From the NCBI GenBank assembly GCA_013360445.1, contig JABWBP010000003.1, positions 22,150 to 86,149 of the forward strand: a stretch of 64,000 nucleotides of DNA, given 5' to 3'. The stretch comes from Calditrichaceae bacterium. Its GTDB lineage: Bacteria; Calditrichota; Calditrichia; RBG-13-44-9; J075. Position numbers and translations under genes: made by a program. Positions within the stretch are counted from its first letter, which is position 1. Each line of letters begins with the position of its first letter. The notes under the pieces are model-generated. The model was not told the DNA's origin and did not search any database. It worked only from the letters and a program-made list of their open reading frames with translations. Below, piece after piece: positions 1 through 11,100 of this stretch.

Positions 1-169
1 GGCGGATGATGTTGGTGCAGGCTTCATCCACCACCAATTTGAAGGAATTGATGATCTTGTCGGAAATTTTGTACTTCTTCCCGATCTGCTCGATGAAGTC
101 CCGAATTTCCTTCAGGTGCGCCATCGAGGCAGGGACGACAATTTCTTCTTTTGAGATATTCTTAAACAT
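1..169 (-). CDS. ATP-binding regulator, RsbW-like (partial)
   Basis: Only the first 56 codons lie in the window; the gene runs off the left edge. It begins with MFKNISKEEI and continues through a helix ending in VVDEACTNIIR. That stretch matches the N-box of the GHKL-type ATPase domain found in serine-kinase anti-sigma factors (RsbW/SpoIIAB). Proteins of that family bind or phosphorylate anti-sigma antagonists and sit in the cytoplasm. The stop codon of the PorV-like gene lies 16 bases upstream, so the two are probably co-transcribed. The call rests on the N-box alone because the G-boxes are outside the window. Confidence 0.6.
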   Translation of the reverse strand, partial: MFKNISKEEIVVPASMAHLKEIRDFIEQIGKKYKISDKIINSFKLVVDEACTNIIR

Positions 170-184
170 CTTCCACTTTCCGCT

Positions 185-2122
185 TTATTGATTCCCCCGG
201 GTACGGTTAATACGATCTTCGGTCGTTTTAATAGCATCCTGAAGTTTTTTGTTGTAAGGATATTTTTCCGCCAAAGCTCTCCAGATCTCCAGCGCCTTAT
301 CATAACGCCCGGCCAGGAAATGTTCCGTGGCGATGAGATACTGCCGTTCGGATTCCGGATCCATCTTCTCCCGTTTGGTGCCCAGTTCGCGCTGGGTCTG
401 TTCGTAGTATTTGCGGATCGCCTCGTTGGAGGGATCGAGCTGCAGCGCCTCCTCGAATACCGTGTTCGCTTCCTGGTACTCGCCTAATTCCAGCAGCGCC
501 AATCCTTTCACGGTATATTGCTGCAATTTGATGCGCCTGGTGAGGGTGCCGATCTCATCTTTCAGCTCCGGCGCTTCCGGGGAGAGCAGGAAAGCCTCGC
601 TGAGAATCCGCAGCGCATCGGAATAATTGCCCTTTTGGAATTCCTGCCGCGCCGCCAGCACCAGCTTGCGCACTTCCGCATTCAACTGGCGGTTGGTGGT
701 GTTGATCGCTTCGTTGATCAACGCTTTGGTCGAACTATCTTCACCCGCTATATCGAGGGCTAAGTTAAACTCCTTCAGGGCGTCGGTGAACTGTTTCTTC
801 TGAAGGTAAACATGTCCCTGGTCGAAGCGCAATTTAATAAGTTTTTGTGTTTCCTCGGCCAGTTTCTTATCCACCGCGTTGTCCAACGCCTCTTCCAGCC
901 TCCGGTCGAGTTGATTGTCGATCAAAAACTTGGTGCTGTCGAAGAGAACTTTCGCTTCTTTATTAAACGGATCATCCGTGATTACCTGTTGGAATTCGGA
1001 ATACGCATCGAAATAATTCCCTTGCTGGAATTCCTGTTTACCCCGGCTCATGTGCTCGGCAATCCGCTGCCGGCGATCTTCTTCTTTGGTGCGCTCCACC
1101 AATTCCCGTTCCCGGCGCTTGCGTTCCTCGTTCGCAGCAAAGATTTTTTCTTCCCGCGATTTTCCCAGGTTGAAGGTGATCGAAAAACGATGGGAAGCGC
1201 CAAAATCGCCTTCGGTGCTCAAATTGCCGAAAGCGTAATCAATATCCACGAATTTATAGCGCACCCCGGCTCCAAAGGCGGGAGTGCCCTGGTCAAAACC
1301 TGCCCGCACCGTGCCCATGTCCCGGAAGACGTATTCGCCGCCGGCGTGAATCACCCCTCCCTCGAATTCACCCTGGGCGTAATCGAGCAGAATATTCAAT
1401 TTACCGCTCTGGCCGAGGGGCAGGCTTTTCATGACTCCAAAGGTAAGCTGGTAGGCCAGGGTGTCGGTGTTGGCGCCTAATTTCAGCTGCGGTTTGACTA
1501 AATTTTGAAAGTGGAAGCCGAAAGAGAGGTTCCTCAGAAACGGGGAATCGAATTCCGGGCGATACATCAACCCCGCATCCAATCCGAAGGCGCTGGTTAC
1601 CTGGTTAGTGTAGGAAAACGATTGCCGCTGCACTTTAAAGGTAATGCCCGGGGTGACGCCGTACCAGATCTTTTTGGCGTAAGCAATATAGATCTCGCTG
1701 AAATCATAGTCTGCGGATACCCCCTGCAACACCTGGTTGTATTCCGTGACGACATTGATGTCCCCCACTACCACCCGGGAATAGCCGATCCCGATGGTGC
1801 CAAACTGCAAGGTGGGATAGAGGAAGCCGACGAAATCGTAACTGGCCCCGCTCACTACCAGGGGGGTATGGAAAAGGGAAAAAGAAATCCGCGGCGCGTA
1901 TTCCAGCCCGGCGGGGTTCCAGAAAATCGCCGAGGGATCATCCGCCAGGGCCACAAAGGCGCGCCCCAGCCCGAAAGCCCGCGCGCCGGCGCCCACTTCG
2001 TGCAGGATGGTCTGGGTTCCCGCAGTTCCCTCTTGCGCGTAAATCTGCGAGGGCGCAACGCTCAGCATCCCTGTCAAAAGGAGCGCCCACGCTCTCCCGG
2101 GAATTTGTTTCAAACCTCTCAT
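185..2122 (-). CDS. PorV/PorQ-like outer membrane protein with C-terminal TPRs
   Basis: The protein has about 645 residues. A signal peptide ends near an AQ junction. A beta-barrel region of roughly 300 residues follows and opens with the PorV/PorQ-type signature ADDPSAIFWNPAGL. A charged linker near residue 340 (EERKRRERELVERTKEEDRR) leads into several TPR-like repeats that fill the C-terminal half (for example GNYFDAYSEFQQV and GEYQEANTVFEEAL). PorV proteins act in type IX secretion as outer-membrane shuttles for cargo C-terminal domains; the TPR half is presumably periplasmic. ATG at 2122 is preferred because it gives a clean signal peptide; a GTG at 2161 overlaps the stop of the giant gene. 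The neighbour carries a type IX-like sorting tail, which supports a secretion role. The exact role is inferred. Confidence 0.75.
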   Translation of the reverse strand: MRGLKQIPGRAWALLLTGMLSVAPSQIYAQEGTAGTQTILHEVGAGARAFGLGRAFVALADDPSAIFWNPAGLEYAPRISFSLFHTPLVVSGASYDFVGFLYPTLQFGTIGIGYSRVVVGDINVVTEYNQVLQGVSADYDFSEIYIAYAKKIWYGVTPGITFKVQRQSFSYTNQVTSAFGLDAGLMYRPEFDSPFLRNLSFGFHFQNLVKPQLKLGANTDTLAYQLTFGVMKSLPLGQSGKLNILLDYAQGEFEGGVIHAGGEYVFRDMGTVRAGFDQGTPAFGAGVRYKFVDIDYAFGNLSTEGDFGASHRFSITFNLGKSREEKIFAANEERKRRERELVERTKEEDRRQRIAEHMSRGKQEFQQGNYFDAYSEFQQVITDDPFNKEAKVLFDSTKFLIDNQLDRRLEEALDNAVDKKLAEETQKLIKLRFDQGHVYLQKKQFTDALKEFNLALDIAGEDSSTKALINEAINTTNRQLNAEVRKLVLAARQEFQKGNYSDALRILSEAFLLSPEAPELKDEIGTLTRRIKLQQYTVKGLALLELGEYQEANTVFEEALQLDPSNEAIRKYYEQTQRELGTKREKMDPESERQYLIATEHFLAGRYDKALEIWRALAEKYPYNKKLQDAIKTTEDRINRTRGNQ

Positions 2123-2160
2123 AGCGTGATCTCTATGCTTTTTTTGAAATCGCGATAACA

Positions 2161-5100
2161 CTACTTAATATAAACCACTTTCGTCTGGAATGTAGCGCCG
2201 CCGCCGCTGCCATAGTTGACCTTCAGCACAGCTACATACACCCCGTTCACTACCCGCTCGCCCTGGGAATTCCTGCCGTCCCATTCCAGCGCCGAGGTAT
2301 GCAGCCCCGCGGGCAGGCCGTTTACCGCGCTGCTCCAGACCAGCCGCCCGGTAAGGGTAAAGATGTGCAATTCCGCGTTCCCACTGTTTTCCATCAGGAA
2401 ATTAAACCGGGTAACGCCCGGGGGCGCCCCGGGAAGCCGGGTTTCCATTCCGAAGGGATTGGGATAATTATGGAAAATTTGCTGCGGGTCCGAAGAAAGC
2501 AGCGTTACCCGGGGAGATTGAAGCTGGATTGCCGCCAGGGGAGCGCCTAAGGAATCCACCACGTTCACCCTGCCCACAAACCCTCCGGAGGCGTCAACCT
2601 GCTTCAGTTGAATTCTGAAATTCCGGCTGATGGGCTGGTTGGCCATATCGATGCGAATCACTAAGCTGTCGCTTTCTTCCGCCGCGAGGGTATCCACCGG
2701 GCTGAAATTGATCTTTACCGGGTTGGCGGTCTGCTCGGTGATCACCACCTCGCCTAAGCGATCCGGGGGGCTGCCGGGTTTGCCCAATTGCTGGCGGTAG
2801 AAATCATAGCTGACTACTTCCACCCGGGAAATCAGGTTGTGCATATCTGCGACCGGGGTCCCGGTTTCCCCGTCCAACACCGCAATGTCAAAATTGTTGA
2901 TAAAAATTGTTTCCACGGTGTTGGGATTGATGAACGCCGCACCTAACACCCCAATTTCCCGCTCTCCCTGGATGTAACTGTTATCGACTTCCACCACGTC
3001 ATCCAGCGGCTTGATAGTGATCTGGCTGGAAACCATGTTGATGTCAAATACCAGGGTATTGACGCCGGTGCTGGCCGGGGCTTGGGTGTTGACGTCTGAC
3101 GGCAACTGGGTAGTGAAACCGAGGGTAAAGACGGTATTCACGTCGAAATTCGGGGCCAGCAGGGTCCACTGGAAGCTGGCGGTATTGGTCTGGTTGTCGA
3201 TGACAAAATCCTTTTCTTCGGTTTCCCCACCGGCAAACTGGAATCCCACCTCGCCGATATTCAAACGCACCCTTCCGGTTCCCTGCACGTCCGCTTCGCC
3301 GGCGTTATTTACCGCCGCCTGCAGTACGAATTGCTCGCCCTTCAACACCCGTACGGAAACGGTCTGGCTGGCCAAATTCAACAGGGCTTTGCGCTGCACG
3401 CTCACCGGCAGTTCCACCGTATCCCGCACCACGGCGGCGTTGGGCGGGGGCGTATTGGCGTCGCGCCCGCTCACAATTACCGTCAGGACGCCCGGCAGGG
3501 TCGGTTGGGGAATATTCTGATTGGCGCGGATGGCCCAGTTCACCACCGCGTTCTGCCCGAACTCTTTCAGGGAATCCGCGGGGTTGAGGAAGGAAAAGCC
3601 CTCCGGCAGCCGCAAGGTTCCGCTGCGCTCGATCACGTTCTCCGGGGCATCTACCTCCACTTCTAAAATTCCCACCTGCTCGGTGGACCAGACCGCCGGC
3701 GCGGCGTTGCGGATGATGGTAATCTCCGGTTTCTCGGCGATGAAGATCGCCGTAGAATCGCTGCCCACCTCCACGGCCGCGGGAAGCCCGGAATTAATAT
3801 CCGGGGGCCGCGCGGTGATGGTTACTTTCACCAGCGAGGTATCCACCAGCGCGTTCAACTCGCGGTAGAGGCCGGAAAGTTCGTCTTCGACCCGGCGCAG
3901 CTCCGCGGGTTTTTCGATCCCGCGGAAAACCGCAGCGCCCCGGGCCGGGTTCCCGGCGCTCCCCTCCCCTTCCGCCGCGCCGGTCTGCTGCACCGCAACA
4001 ATCAGGCGGGCTTTTTCCTGCTTCGCGCCGTGAATCCGGCGCAGCAGCGCCGCCGCCTGGCCGTTTTCCGCCGCCTGGATGGTCCAGCGCACCGGGGTAT
4101 TCAGATCAAATTCTTTGACTAAACTATCAGGGTCGATCACCAGTTTTTGCCCCACCGAGAGGGTCAATTGCCCTTTCGGCGCCGCCGCAACCCCGGCCTG
4201 GCCGACGTTGGCGACTACCGCTTCATACACAAAGAATTGTCCCTGGCTGACGGTATTGTTCACCGCGCCGCCGGCAACCCGCCCATCAACCGCCAAAGTG
4301 GCGCGCTTCTGAACGTACAGATAGAGGAACGCGGAATCTTCTAACGTCACCGTATTGCTGACCTGGGAAGTCCCGCGAATTTTCACCTTCAACTCTTCCC
4401 AAATATTGGTCAGGGAATCGGGAACCTGGATGTTCCACTGCACCGGGGCTCCCGCGGCGGAAATGGGCGCAACCAGGGAATCCAGCGTGAAAATATCCGG
4501 CAGGTAGAGCGTGGCCACCCGGTTGATGAAATTGCCGCTGATTTGCGGCTCCACGGTCACCCGCACCTGTTGCAGGGTGGAGACCGTCAAACTGTCGGTT
4601 CCCGGGGCGTTGAGGTACGCAGCGGAGATGGCGAAAATCCCCACCTCCACGATGGTAAGGGTGTCGGTATCGCTGCCCTTTTCCAGGTGCACGCCCATGC
4701 CCGGGAAACCGTTTTCATCCCAGGAGAGGGTGCTGTCGATGGAAGCGGTGAGCAGGTAGGGGTTCCCGCTGCCGCTGGCCCCGGGTTTGGTGCGCATTTG
4801 CCAGGAAATCAAGGCCTGCTTGTTCACCAACTGCACGGTTTTAACGGTATCCGCGGGGTTCAGCAGCCGGAAGGCGGTGGTATCGAACGCCAGCTTTACG
4901 GTCACGTTGTTATTGGGCTGAATATCCGCTTTGCCGGTATTGCTGATCAATCCTTCCAGGGTAAAATCCTGATTCTGGGTGAGAGTATCCAAACCGGCGC
5001 TTAAGTTGTCGATGCGCAGGGAGGCGCGGGTTTCCACGGACAGGTTGAAGGAGGCCAGCGCCTGGCGGACGTGCGCGGGCTGGTTGGTATTCTCATCCCG

Positions 5101-8100
5101 CGCGGTAGAATCTAACCGGGCGAGAATCAAGGGCTGCTGCGCGGGTACGGTTTCCGGGGCGAAGATGCGGATGGTATCCGCCTCCGCAAACCCGGTCTTG
5201 ATGCCGTAATTCAGCAAACTATCGCCCGCAGCCAGCCCCTCGATACGGAATCCCTGCGGCACTTTGATGGCAATGTAATTGGAATCATCCGGCAGCACCG
5301 CCGCCTCGCCCTGCTTTTCCACCCAGATTTGCACGTCGAAGGGCTGGTAGGTGCTCACCGTTCCCAGGGTCGCCCCGGGCGGATCCACCACCGCGGCGCG
5401 CATCACCATCTCGGCGCGTTCCACCACGGTGACCTGCTGGGTTGCGGTATCGCTGAATTGCCGGGTGGAATCGCCGCCGTCTATGCCGCTGGCGCGCACT
5501 TGCAGATCAAAAGTCTCGCCTAAAATCCCTTCTCCCCCGCCGATGCGTAATCTTTCGCCCTGCTTTTTCTGCTGCCCACTGTTCTCGTTCACTGCTCCTT
5601 GAGCCGGGAGGGCGAAATCCCGATTTGTATCCAGGATGGATACGTTTTTATCGGGATGCCGCCTGCCCCCGCCCGTTTTCCCCAACATTTGCAGGATATT
5701 CTCCGCCACGCTAACCGGCCACTCCGCGGTAACCAGGTCCCCTTGCAGGGTTTGCTCGATGGAATCCGGATCGGTGGAGAATCCCGGGGGCAGAATTACC
5801 CGGGCGGTGCGGTTCCCGGCCCGAACGTTGCCGGAAAAAATGATGGTTGCGCTCAGGCGGAAATTCTGCCCGGTGGAAACCGTAGAGTCGATCCCGCCCG
5901 GCGGGGCAATAATGCTGATATCCGCCACTTCCACCTTCCCGCTCTCCACCACCCGCACCAATAGGGCCAGGCTGTCGCTGGTCAAAATTACCGGCGCGGC
6001 GGTATTCAAATCCGGCGGGATGGCAGAATAAAACACCCGGATGGTGTCCGCAGGGCCGGCGGTGGTATCCGCGGAAGCCTGCACCTGCCAGCTACCGCTG
6101 AGAATTGCCGGCCCGATGGGCAGTTGGGCGTTGGGTGAAACCAGGGTGTAATCGGCCGGCAATTGAATCCTTACCGAACCGTTGCCAAAGGGGCTTTGCC
6201 CGCTTCTGACAATATCGAAACTGACCGTAAATTCCTGCTCCTGGGAATAAACCTCCCCGCCGGGAAGCTGCGCCGCCAGGGCCAGCTGGGTAGGCGCTTG
6301 CACGGTTACGTCTTCGCGGTTATCCAGGGGCTCCCCGATAGCCACCGGGGTGTTAGAGGTAACCGAAAATGCTTCTAAAATGACCATGCGGTAGCGCAGG
6401 GTCTGGCTGGCCCCCCCGGCGGTAAAGGGGAAGTCGCGGCGGAAACTGGCTCCGGGAGCCAGCACCGTATCGCTGATGGTCTGGGTGAACACCACGGTCT
6501 GGTTGGCGTCGTTGAAGAGGCGGATGGTCACGTTGGTGACGGAATCTTCGCCGCTGTTTTGCAGCACCAGCTTCAATGCATAGGGCTGGTTGAAGTTGAC
6601 CGTGCCGTTGGCGGCGTTGGGCACATTCACCAACGCCAGGCTGTCCACGAACAGTTCCGAAGGGATGATCACCCGCACCGAATCATATACCGTGGAATCG
6701 GCGGCCAGGAGGATGACCCCGGGCTTGCGCACGTCGTTGTAGTTCACGCGCAAATGCGCCCGCACCAGCCCCGGGGGGTGAACCCCGGAAATGATGAAGT
6801 TGCGGGTGAGCACGGCCGCGCCGGAGGGGGGGAGGATAAACGGGAAATTCTGCGACTGGGTTTGCAGGCTCCAGAGCGCGCTGATGTCGTTGCCTAAGCT
6901 GTCGCGGAAAACGTCGATGGCGGCGTTGAGGTTGGCCGCGGACTGCCCGGAATTGCGCAGGAAATAGCGGATTTGCACGTTCTCCTGCCCGGCGATCACT
7001 GCATCCGGAACCACGGAAACGGAGTCCACTACCACGATAGCTTCCGGCAGCACGGTCAATTGGCCGGCAAAGGTGCTATCCAGCGCGGTCAGAGTATCCT
7101 GGTTGGGCAGGTCGCCGAAAACATGGAAAGCGACGTCGTAGAGGCCGGCCAGGAAATCGGCGCTGATGGAATCCGCCTGGAAAGCGATCTCGCTGGTATC
7201 CGGAACTTGCTGGAAGGGGGTTCCCCGGATTACGAAGCTGCCGTTCACCGGGGCGCGGTAAATATGCTGAGGATCGCTGAATTGCAGGTAAGAACTATCC
7301 GCCCGCACAAAGAAATTGGCGCTGCCGGTGTTGATGAAGCTGGCCCGGAAAGCTGCCAACTGCCCGTTCACCACGGAATCGGGCATGAGACTGCCGACAA
7401 CATACTCAATTTTAGCGCCGCTGCTGATGTTGAAGAAACCGGTTCGGGAAATCGGCCCTAAGGAGCCGTTGCCGAAGGTCAGTCGAACCGTTACCGCCAC
7501 CTCCCCGGCGCGGGCGCTGGGGGGAACGGTGAATTTCCAGCGCAAGGTGTCCGCGGCGGGGGTAGTGCCCACCTGGGTAAGGGTATCGAGCCGGGTGGGC
7601 ACGATGGGCAGCGTCTGGGGTACGTCGGTATAGACGAATTCCAACACCCCGGGATCGATGCTGACCGGCGCGGTATTGTTTTTCACCAGCGCATCCACTA
7701 TCACCCCGGTGTCGCCCGCGACGGTTTCAAACGGGGTTACCCGCACCAGGATGATGGAGACGTCTCCCCCGACGTTGATAAACGCCTGGGTATTGATGTC
7801 CTGCGAAAAAGCAAGCTGGTGGGGCGGCTGGTAAAAATTGCCCTGAACGCCCAGGATCAGGCGGAAATCGCCCGCCTCGGTCATCACCAGGTCCTCGAAT
7901 GCCAGCACGCTGGTTTCCCCGGGCAGAATGTTCATGTCCGAAGAATCGGGCACAATGGCCTGGGAGGAAAAGTTGTTGGGATCGTTCGCTTTTTCCACCC
8001 GCAGGAAGGTAGCGGCGTTCAACTGCAAAGCGACGCCGCCGAGATTGGTAACTTGAATTTTGAAATCCGCGGTATCGCCGATATCGAAAGCCGGGGAGGA

Positions 8101-11100
8101 GATCAGGGCATCGAAACGAATATCCGGCTGTGCGGAGATCACAAAGCTGTCCAGGGAATCTCCCGCCGCGGAAACCGGCTTCCCGGAGCTGACTTCCACT
8201 CCCTGGGCGGTCGCCCCGGCGTAAATGGTGCTGTCCCCGTTGGGCAGGAAAATGTTGGCCGGAACGTCAATGCGGTAATTCACCTGGGTCTGCTGGCCGG
8301 GGTTGAGGATTACCGGGAGGGTGCCGGTCTGCAAACCGACCGGGAAATTGGGCGCATTGTGCAACACCAGGTTGACGGTGTTGAGCTGCGCGGCGCCGGC
8401 CCCGTTATTCTGCACCGTGATGCTCGCCGGCACCCCGTTCTGGCCCAGGAAGGCCGAATCCGGGGAAATCGCCAGCGCCGTAATCGCCAGGTTGCCGCGC
8501 GGGCGGATGATCAGGGTTCCCGCTAAGGATGTATCCGCAAACGCGGTAGAATCGGTCAAATCTAACCCCGCGGCGGCAATGCGCACGTTCACCGGGCCGG
8601 GGCTGGCGCTGTCGGAGACGTTCAAAGTGAATTGCACCGGCACGGATTCACCGCCCGGCACTACCGGCAGCACCGTGGGGTTGACCAGGGCGCCGGTAAC
8701 CGTATCCCCGCCCACGCTGAAGAGCGCCTGCAGGCCGGTCACCCGCGCGGAAGAGGTGCTGTCATCCCCGTTAGTCGCCAACACGCTGGCCAGGATGCCG
8801 CCCTGCCCCTGGCTGGCGGTATCCGGCGCCAGGGTAACGGCGCTGAAGCTGAAATTGGCCGGTTTCAAAATATTCAGGGTTCCGGGAACTACCGCCCCGG
8901 TATCTGAAATCATTATCCCGAAGAGGAGGTCGGTGGCCTGGTAACTCGCGTCAATAGTAACCGCTCCGGCCGGCATGGTATCCGCAACGGCCAGGCCGAA
9001 CTGGAAATTGGCGGTATTCCCGGGGGCGATTTGCACCGGCAAGGGCGTTATGAGCGCAGCGCCAATTCCCGGGCGGGAGGGAATCAAAGCGACGGTATCG
9101 ACCCGCACGGCAATATTGGACAAGTTTTTGATCCGCGCCGCCGCCTGCAAGCCGATCTGGCCCTGGTTGGCGTTGCCGGGCGTTACCTGCACGGATTGGA
9201 TTTGCACCTGCGCCGCGGTTACCCCCTCGGTAATCTGCAAAGTATCGAGGTTCTCAATAGCGACGTCGGTGTAACGCTTTGCGGAGAAGGTGTCGCTGTG
9301 GCTGACGCTCAAATCCAGGAAATCGCTGCCGATGGCGGAATTGGGGCTGACGTCGATAGTATAAATGAATTCCCGGGTCGAATCGCCCGCCAAAACCACC
9401 GGCAGGAGCGCCGGAGAGGTTAAAGTGATGGTGTGCGGATTATTGAACAGCACCGCGACGTCGCCGTTGTCAATCCTTGCGGGAGACTGGCCGTCGTTGC
9501 GCACCGTAAAGCGGAACTCCACCCCCGGCTGGCCGGGGCTGACAGTATCGGGGTTCAGGAAATGGGCCTGGAGAGAGAGCCGGGCGCGGCTGAGCACTAC
9601 AAAAGTATCGGAATCCGCCGGGGCGCGGTTGAAAATCTTCCCGGTGTTAACGTCGGTGTAGCTGTAACGCACCTTCACCTCTTCCACCCCCGGCGGGTAG
9701 TTGGGGCCGAGGGAGAAGATAAATTCCACCGGCGGGGTGGTATCGCCCGCGGCCAGGGTAAAGGTCGAACTGCTGTTCGGGGGAATATTATTGAGCACTG
9801 AGGTCGAAAGGGTCATTCCCTGGGGCAGCGCAAACCGCGCCGGGGCGTTCAGGGCGCCGCTGTTGGTAAGGCGCACCAGGGCGCGCAGGGAATCCTGGTT
9901 CTGCGCCGCGGTATCCGCCAACGCAATGATGCCGGCGACCACCACCTCGGGCGGGTTCTGCACCAAAACGGAATCCGTTGCCGTTAGCGTCGTATCAAAG
10001 GTAATCCCGTTCTCCACGCCGAACAGGCGCATATTCACCGGGTAAGGGGCGGCCTGGGCGGGGGAAACAATCGAATCAGAGCGGAATTCCACCTCCACCG
10101 GGTTGATGACCCCGCCCGCGGGAACGGAGTAGCTCTGGCGCAGGTACACCGTGTCGGCTCCAAAGGCCAGGTAGGAGAAATTAGGATCCAGCAATACCGC
10201 AAAATTGCCGTTGTTGATCAGGCCGGCGGTGAAAACAACCGGCTCCGCGGTGGTAAGGGTATCCGGCGTTAGCGACTGCACGGACAGATTGGCGCTGCTC
10301 CCCACGGAGAATACGAAATTGGTATCCGAGCTGGCGTTCACCGGATTGCCGGAGAAGGTGGTTCCCTGGAAATTCCCCGACACCGTGTAAGAGCCAGCGG
10401 CGGTTCCGGGAATGGTGGCCACGAATTCGAAATCATGGGTATTGATATTGGGCGGCAGCACCGTGGGATTCCCCGGCGAAGGTACGATATTGGACTGCGG
10501 GATGGCGGTTCCCCCGGCAAAGTTCAAAAATACGCTGTCCACGTTCACGGTTACCGGGCCGAATTTATTGACCCGCATGGTGAGGGTGAGGGTATCTCCT
10601 AAGGTGACCTGGGTTTTGGAGCCTAATACCCGGGCGACCGAGAGGGTGAAGATCGACAGTGAATTGTTGGGAAGCACGATATTGCCGCCTAACAGGGCGT
10701 TTTCGCCGCTGCCGCGCAGGAACACCTCCGGGGCGTAGCTGACGCTGGCGAAATTGGTATCAACGATGGCGGGGATGAAATTTATTGTGGTGATCCCGGG
10801 CTGCAAGGTTAGCGGATTGTCTAACAAAGCGGAGAAAAGGGCGCTGCCGCTGCTGAAGGAGAAGCGGGTCGCCCCGGGGTTCAATTCCACCGGGTTGGGG
10901 GAAAGGTTTTCCAAATCTAAACTGAATGCTGCCGAAGCGCCCGGCGACACCGCCACGGGGTTCAAATTCCCGGCGTAGCGGATGTGGAAAATATGCAGGT
11001 CCAGGGTATCCACCCCGGCGATGAAGGCGCGGAAGAAAGTGGAATCATTGCCCGTGTCCGTAGTAACCACGTTGATCGCCCGGCCCTGGGCGTCGGTAGT

